In this document: in pieces, positions 7,011-9,646 of the stretch
How the letters are laid out: each line of letters begins with the position of its first letter
Numbering within the stretch: the stretch's first letter is position 1
NCBI GenBank assembly: GCA_043767985.1
Contig: JAYVKZ010000220.1
Location: 1-9,646, forward strand
Direction: 5' to 3'
From: JAPOKJ01 sp043767985
GTDB lineage: Bacteria; Pseudomonadota; Gammaproteobacteria; Burkholderiales; Burkholderiaceae_E
Length of the DNA stretch: 9,646 nucleotides
Notes under the pieces: model-generated
What the model saw: only the letters and a program-made list of their open reading frames with translations
Told to the model about the DNA's origin: nothing
The model's database searches: none
Position numbers and translations under genes: made by a program

Positions 7011-7585
7011 GAGAGTTGGGTCCTTACGGGTTTAAACCATTTAGGGAAATATATCTGAACGGCAGGACCGTCAGAACGCATGGCGTTGCAACGGTCGATC
7101 TGGAAATGTTTATCTTCCGGCTCGGGCGCTGCACGAGGGTCAGCAAGCACAGATTTGATGGTATCGAAGGTATCAGGCTCACCCGCAAACGCTTGAATGG
7201 CAGCCGTGGGCAAAAACTGCGATAACTCTGAGATATGGGTACAGCCCAGAACCATGCCCAAACGCTCGCGCACGGCCTTGCGAAAGCCTTTGATGAGGTT
7301 GAGCCCGACGAGCTTATCGTAGCCCTGTGCGGCGGTTTCGCAATAGCCTGGATACGGGTTTCGACGGGAATAGGCCTTGGAGGCGACGACGTTAAAACCC
7401 TGGTCGACCGTAAGGCAGAGCAGCATATCGTGCATCGGGTCCCCGGCTTTTCGGTCACCGCTTGGCAAAGGAGCATCTTGAGTTTTGACATCGGCGAGCG
7501 TGGCTTCAATATCCCACAGCGCGTCCTCACGGCGGAAGACTTGTATTTCTACCTGACGGGTATGAACAAGCTTACGATTAACCAC
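7007..7585 (-). CDS. DUF2889-family protein of unknown function
   Basis: This 192-residue soluble protein has no signal peptide or membrane segment and matches the DUF2889 family. It shows the early HTRQVEIQVFRREDALWDIEA segment (residues 8-28), PMHDM (50-54), GCTHISELSQFLPTAAIQA (114-132) and a C-terminal block with DRCNAMRSDGPAVQ and FPKWF (163-184). The function is not known. Conserved Cys and His (C115, H117, C165) could bind a metal, but that is a guess. The start is a GTG without a clear Shine-Dalgarno sequence. The frame is open upstream to a stop at 7685 but offers no other standard start, and the distance from GTG to the HTR motif is about that of relatives. It overlaps sucC by four bases (ATGA) and probably heads the sucCD transcript. 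Members of this family sit between recX and sucC in other Burkholderiales, so the association looks ancestral. Confidence 0.88.
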   Translation of the reverse strand: MVNRKLVHTRQVEIQVFRREDALWDIEATLADVKTQDAPLPSGDRKAGDPMHDMLLCLTVDQGFNVVASKAYSRRNPYPGYCETAAQGYDKLVGLNLIKGFRKAVRERLGMVLGCTHISELSQFLPTAAIQAFAGEPDTFDTIKSVLADPRAAPEPEDKHFQIDRCNAMRSDGPAVQIYFPKWFKPVRTQLS

Positions 7586-7651
7586 GTTTGACTGAAAAGG
7601 CGACTTGGGAGTGAAGGGATAGAGCCATGGCTGGCCGAACGGAACTGCAAC

Positions 7652-7666
7652 AACAGCCGGGCTGTT
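7652..7666. repeat. 15-bp perfect palindrome, candidate operator
   Basis: AACAGCC, one central base, then GGCTGTT: both arms match fully over 7 bp. It lies 16 bp downstream (minus strand) of the candidate -10 element at 7682-7690, in the 190-bp gap between recX and the DUF2889 gene. A repressor bound here could block transcription of the DUF2889-sucCD genes. It could also form a short hairpin in RNA, but no T-run follows on either strand. I do not recognise the cognate regulator. Confidence 0.4.
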
Positions 7667-7681
7667 CTTCGCTGGTCTTAG

Positions 7682-7690
7682 ATTCTAGCA
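7682..7690 (-). promoter_or_regulatory. Candidate extended -10 promoter for DUF2889-sucC-sucD
   Basis: On the minus strand TGC-TAGAAT matches an extended -10 element (TGn plus 5 of 6 bases of TATAAT). No recognisable -35 box lies 16-18 bp upstream. Transcription would start near 7675, giving a leader of about 90 bases before the GTG start. The rest of the gap (7586-7775) shows no small gene and no convincing recX terminator, so read-through from recA-recX is possible as well. Confidence 0.35.
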
Positions 7691-7775
7691 TCCCTAGGAT
7701 ATGAGCCATTGCGGTGCAACATAACCGTCGACCAGCCCGCGTAAGTGACTGCCTGGAGGCATCGGTCGTCGCCGG

Positions 7776-8288
7776 TCATGACTCCTCTTCGAACACTCTT
7801 CCCTTGAGGACCTTGTACACCACCGAGGGCGTAAAACCGCGATTGGCTAGAAAACGTTGTTGTTTGACCCGCTCTTCCGGTGATTCCGGCAACGCTTCGA
7901 ACTTTCTCGACCAAATAGCGGCGGCGCGCTCCAGCTCCGTAGACCGCGCTTGCTCTAGCGTAGCTTTCGCCAGGGGTTCTGCAATTTTGTGAGATTTGAG
8001 TTCGTGCTTGAGCTTGATCAGGCCGAAACGACTACTTCCGCGATGGGCCAGCGATTCGACAAACCGCTCATCTGAGAGATATTTGAGCGCCTCGAGTTCG
8101 TCGAGGACGGCATCCACTTTGGCGGCTTGCTCTAGGCCTTGCTCGGAAGTGCGGGTGTACTCAAGATCAGGCTTCAACCTCGCCGGCCTGAGTAACTTAG
8201 CTCTTAACTCGCTGCGGCTATGTTCTCGAGCTGACAAAAAGGCCAGCGCGCGTGCCTTCAGCGACAGCGGAGGCTGGCCTCGTCTCAA
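7776..8288 (-). CDS. recX: Recombination regulatory protein RecX
   Basis: RecX binds RecA filaments and limits their growth, dampening recombination and SOS signalling. The three-helix repeats of the family are visible: KARALAFLSAREHSRSEL (11-28), YLSDERFVESLAHRGSSRFG (70-89) with KHELKSHKI (94-102), and RFLANRGFTPSVVYKVLKG (145-163). At 170 residues it is slightly longer than many RecX proteins. The extra length is mainly a charged stretch at about 34-57 between the first helices. The start appears to be TTG, with only a weak purine-rich AAAGAAAG upstream, and no ATG or GTG lies near the N-terminus. This implies lower expression than RecA. The gene begins 12 bp after the recA stop with no terminator between, so it should be expressed by read-through from the SOS promoter. 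Confidence 0.95.
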   Translation of the reverse strand: MRRGQPPLSLKARALAFLSAREHSRSELRAKLLRPARLKPDLEYTRTSEQGLEQAAKVDAVLDELEALKYLSDERFVESLAHRGSSRFGLIKLKHELKSHKIAEPLAKATLEQARSTELERAAAIWSRKFEALPESPEERVKQQRFLANRGFTPSVVYKVLKGRVFEEES

Positions 8289-8300
8289 AGCTAACTTTCT

Positions 8301-9365
8301 TTATGCAGCTTCTTGGGCACCGAGAGGGCGGGCAATGACCCCAAAATGCTCTCGCACCTTGTTCTCAATTTCGAAAGCCATTTCTGGATGCTCGCGCAAG
8401 TAATCGCGTGAGTTTTCCTTACCTTGACCAATGCGGTTGCCGTTATAGCTATACCAAGCACCCGATTTCTCGACAATATTGGCGACCACACCAAGATCGA
8501 CGATCTCGCCAAGGCGGGACACACCTTCGCCGTAAAGAATGTCGAACTCAGCGGCTTTGAATGGCGGCGCGACCTTGTTCTTCACGACTTTCACTCGGGT
8601 TTCACTGCCCACCACTTCTTCGCCTTTTTTGATCGAGCCGGTGCGACGAATATCCAAACGCACCGAGGCGTAGAACTTCAGCGCATTACCACCCGTGGTG
8701 GTTTCTGGGCTGCCGAACATGACGCCAATTTTCATGCGGATTTGGTTAATAAAAATAACCAGGGTATTGGTACGGCTAATGGTGCCGGTGAGCTTACGTA
8801 GCGCTTGAGACATGAGGCGAGCTTGCAAACCAGGCAAGGAATCGCCCATTTCGCCTTCAATCTCGGCCTTGGGGGTGAGGGCGGCGACAGAGTCGATCAC
8901 GATGAGGTCTACCGAACCGGAACGCACGAGAGCGTCGGCGATTTCGAGTGCTTGCTCGCCCGTATCAGGCTGAGAAATAAGCAGGTCGGGCAAATGAACG
9001 CCAAGCTTTGCGGCATATTGGGCATCGAGCGCATGTTCAGCATCGATAAAGGCACAGGTGCCGCCAATTTTTTGCATCTCGGCGATGACTTGCAAGGTGA
9101 GCGTGGTTTTACCGGACGATTCAGGACCGTAGATTTCGACGACGCGGCCACGCGGTAAACCGCCAACACCCAGCGCGATATCTAGACCGAGCGAACCGGT
9201 TGAAACGACTTGAATGTCGCGAACGACTTCGCCGTCCGCCAGGCGCATGACCGAGCCTTTACCGAATTGCTTTTCAATTTGAGCGATCGCGGCAGCCAGT
9301 GCTTTAACGCGCTCGCCACTGTCTTTTTTGCTCTTAGCATCTTCCATATTGATGACTTTTTCCAT
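8301..9365 (-). CDS. recA: Recombinase RecA
   Basis: RecA is the ATP-dependent strand-exchange protein of homologous recombination and the co-protease that triggers LexA self-cleavage in the SOS response. The 354 residues fit the family. Walker A is GPESSGKTT (80-88) and Walker B is LIVIDSV (154-160). Loop L2 lies in FGSPETTTGGNALKFYASVR (217-236), and FINQIRMKIG is at 205-214. The C-terminal domain ends in a short tail. The first ATG (9365) is chosen because AGGAG lies nine bases upstream; a second ATG at 9347 would remove six residues (MEKVIN) and is closer to the start seen in many relatives, but has no Shine-Dalgarno sequence. Transcription comes from the promoter with LexA boxes at 9436-9489. 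Confidence 0.99.
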   Translation of the reverse strand: MEKVINMEDAKSKKDSGERVKALAAAIAQIEKQFGKGSVMRLADGEVVRDIQVVSTGSLGLDIALGVGGLPRGRVVEIYGPESSGKTTLTLQVIAEMQKIGGTCAFIDAEHALDAQYAAKLGVHLPDLLISQPDTGEQALEIADALVRSGSVDLIVIDSVAALTPKAEIEGEMGDSLPGLQARLMSQALRKLTGTISRTNTLVIFINQIRMKIGVMFGSPETTTGGNALKFYASVRLDIRRTGSIKKGEEVVGSETRVKVVKNKVAPPFKAAEFDILYGEGVSRLGEIVDLGVVANIVEKSGAWYSYNGNRIGQGKENSRDYLREHPEMAFEIENKVREHFGVIARPLGAQEAA

Positions 9366-9394
9366 GATTACCTTCTCCTAAATCACCCCGGCCT

Positions 9395-9410
9395 TGAAGA
9401 CAATTCTTCA
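9395..9410 (-). other. Short hairpin in the recA leader
   Basis: TGAAGA and TCTTCA form a perfect 6-bp stem with a 4-base loop, in the untranslated leader about 30 bases before the recA start codon. It ends well upstream of the Shine-Dalgarno sequence AGGAG and should not block it. It may stabilise the 5' end of the mRNA; chance cannot be excluded. Confidence 0.3.
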
Positions 9411-9435
9411 GGATTCGGTTTCTTACGATGATTGG

Positions 9436-9464
9436 ATTATGGCATTTAAATACTGTACGTGCAA
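9436..9464 (-). promoter_or_regulatory. recA sigma-70 promoter
   Basis: On the minus strand TTGCAC (9459-9464) and CATAAT (9436-9441) are spaced exactly 17 bp, and TG precedes the -10 as in an extended -10 element. Transcription should start near 9429, giving a leader of roughly 64 bases. The -35 box lies inside the degenerate LexA box, and the perfect LexA box is immediately upstream, so repression by LexA is expected. Confidence 0.8.
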
Positions 9465-9470
9465 CCAGTT
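9451..9470. promoter_or_regulatory. Degenerate second LexA box over the recA -35
   Basis: CTGT at 9453-9456, eight bases, then CCAG at 9465-9468: one mismatch from CTGT-N8-ACAG. The flanking bases TACTGT and CAGTT match those of the perfect box 19 bp away. It covers the -35 hexamer. Weak or cooperative binding is inference. Confidence 0.55.
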
Positions 9471-9489
9471 ACTGTTTAAAACAACAGTT
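9470..9489. promoter_or_regulatory. LexA (SOS) box upstream of recA
   Basis: CTGT at 9472-9475, eight bases (TTAAAACA), then ACAG at 9484-9487: a perfect match to the CTGT-N8-ACAG consensus used by LexA in gamma- and betaproteobacteria. It is flanked by TA and TT as in strong boxes. It lies just upstream of the recA -35 and 9 bp downstream of the cinA stop codon on the minus strand. Confidence 0.88.
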
Positions 9490-9497
9490 CTTTTGGC

Positions 9498-9646
9498 CTA
9501 GGCCTGGGGGTGTAAGCCTTGAATCAAGGCTTCCGCCTGTAGCAGGGCATAGCAAACTGTGCGCAATCGTACCTCATAGCGATCACCGGGCAACTGCACC
9601 GTCTGGCTCTGCACTTGAGCGCCTCCAGTGTCTGAGAACAGTGCCC
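9498..9646 (-). CDS. cinA: CinA-family nicotinamide-nucleotide amidase (PncC), C-terminal end, cut by window edge
   Basis: The last 48 codons of a gene whose 5' part lies beyond the right edge. The fragment ends ALFSDTGGAQVQ, then LPGDRYEVRLRTVCYALLQAE, then LIQGLHPQA. This fits the end of CinA C-terminal domains, where a GDR segment is followed by an amphipathic helix rich in Ala and Leu. The family deamidates nicotinamide mononucleotide to nicotinate mononucleotide in pyridine-nucleotide salvage. Whether the full protein is the short amidase form (PncC) or two-domain CinA cannot be seen here. A cinA-like gene directly upstream of recA is common in proteobacteria, which supports the assignment. 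No terminator separates it from the recA promoter, so some recA transcription may come from upstream. Confidence 0.8.
   Translation of the reverse strand, partial: ALFSDTGGAQVQSQTVQLPGDRYEVRLRTVCYALLQAEALIQGLHPQA
9514..9532. repeat. 19-bp perfect palindrome inside the cinA 3' end
   Basis: AAGCCTTGA, one central A, then TCAAGGCTT: the 9-bp arms match fully. It encodes part of the EALIQGL segment of the CinA-like protein, 14 codons before the end at most, and lies about 25 bp upstream of the perfect LexA box. No T-run follows on either strand, so a terminator is unlikely. It could be a protein-binding site or an RNA hairpin; I do not recognise it. Confidence 0.45.

Noticed and set aside
7024..7530. 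Second open frame of 168 codons on the minus strand over the DUF2889 gene
   Set aside because: The alternative frame has no recognisable family, while the overlapping frame matches DUF2889 and joins sucC by ATGA.
7580..7629. ATG at 7629 opening a 16-codon frame (MALSLHSQ...) as a frameshifted true N-terminus of the DUF2889 protein
   Set aside because: It resembles a family N-terminus only loosely and would need a frameshift; the GTG at 7585 already gives about the usual distance to the HTR motif.
9495..9504. GGCCTAGGCC palindrome at the cinA stop codon
   Set aside because: It is short and has no loop, so no hairpin is possible; ten-base palindromes of this kind can arise by chance.
1..9646. 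CRISPR array, tRNA/rRNA genes, insertion sequences, prophage or toxin-antitoxin genes
   Set aside because: No regularly spaced repeats, cloverleaf-like sequence, transposase motifs or terminal inverted repeats were seen on either strand.

Overview
The window is ordinary chromosomal DNA of a betaproteobacterium, most likely of the order Burkholderiales; I cannot name the genus. The evidence is the gene order cinA–recA–recX–DUF2889–sucC–sucD followed by a type IV pilin gene. This is a conserved Burkholderiales neighbourhood: Ralstonia, for example, has recA, sucCD and pilA close together. The protein sequences fit the same group. Coding density is high and no stretch longer than 190 bp lacks a gene. 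I see no insertion sequence, phage gene, tRNA, rRNA or CRISPR array.

Read on the minus strand from the right edge, the layout is as follows. The 3' end of a CinA-family nicotinamide-nucleotide amidase gene comes first (9498-9646, cut by the edge). A SOS-type promoter follows, with one perfect LexA box and one degenerate LexA box abutting it, and drives recA (8301-9365). recX follows 12 bp later (7776-8288). A 190-bp gap carries a candidate extended -10 promoter and a 15-bp palindrome. Then come a DUF2889 gene (7007-7585) that overlaps sucC by four bases (ATGA), sucC (5844-7010) and sucD (4890-5777), the two subunits of succinyl-CoA synthetase.

Between sucD and the pilin lies a four-gene signalling cassette, also on the minus strand: a PP2C Ser/Thr phosphatase (3900-4793), a protein with one canonical and one degenerate FHA domain (3142-3843), a membrane CHASE2 class III adenylate cyclase (1175-3145) and a metallo-beta-lactamase-fold cyclic-nucleotide phosphodiesterase (390-1175). 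The last three genes overlap by 4 bp and 1 bp. The FHA protein could read phosphothreonine marks that the phosphatase removes, and the cyclase and phosphodiesterase would make and destroy cAMP. No Ser/Thr kinase gene is in the window, so a kinase feeding the system must be encoded elsewhere.

At the left edge the 3' end of a type IV pilin gene (2-307, plus strand) converges on the phosphodiesterase gene. A hairpin-plus-U-tract terminator separates them.

The part most worth a second look is the phosphatase/FHA/cyclase/phosphodiesterase cassette and its site beside a pilin gene. Individually the families are known. What is unproven is that they form one phosphorylation-to-cAMP circuit. The other notable points are regulatory: the LexA box pair upstream of recA, two near-perfect palindromes in or next to intergenic regions, and a hairpin that abuts the phosphatase start codon.
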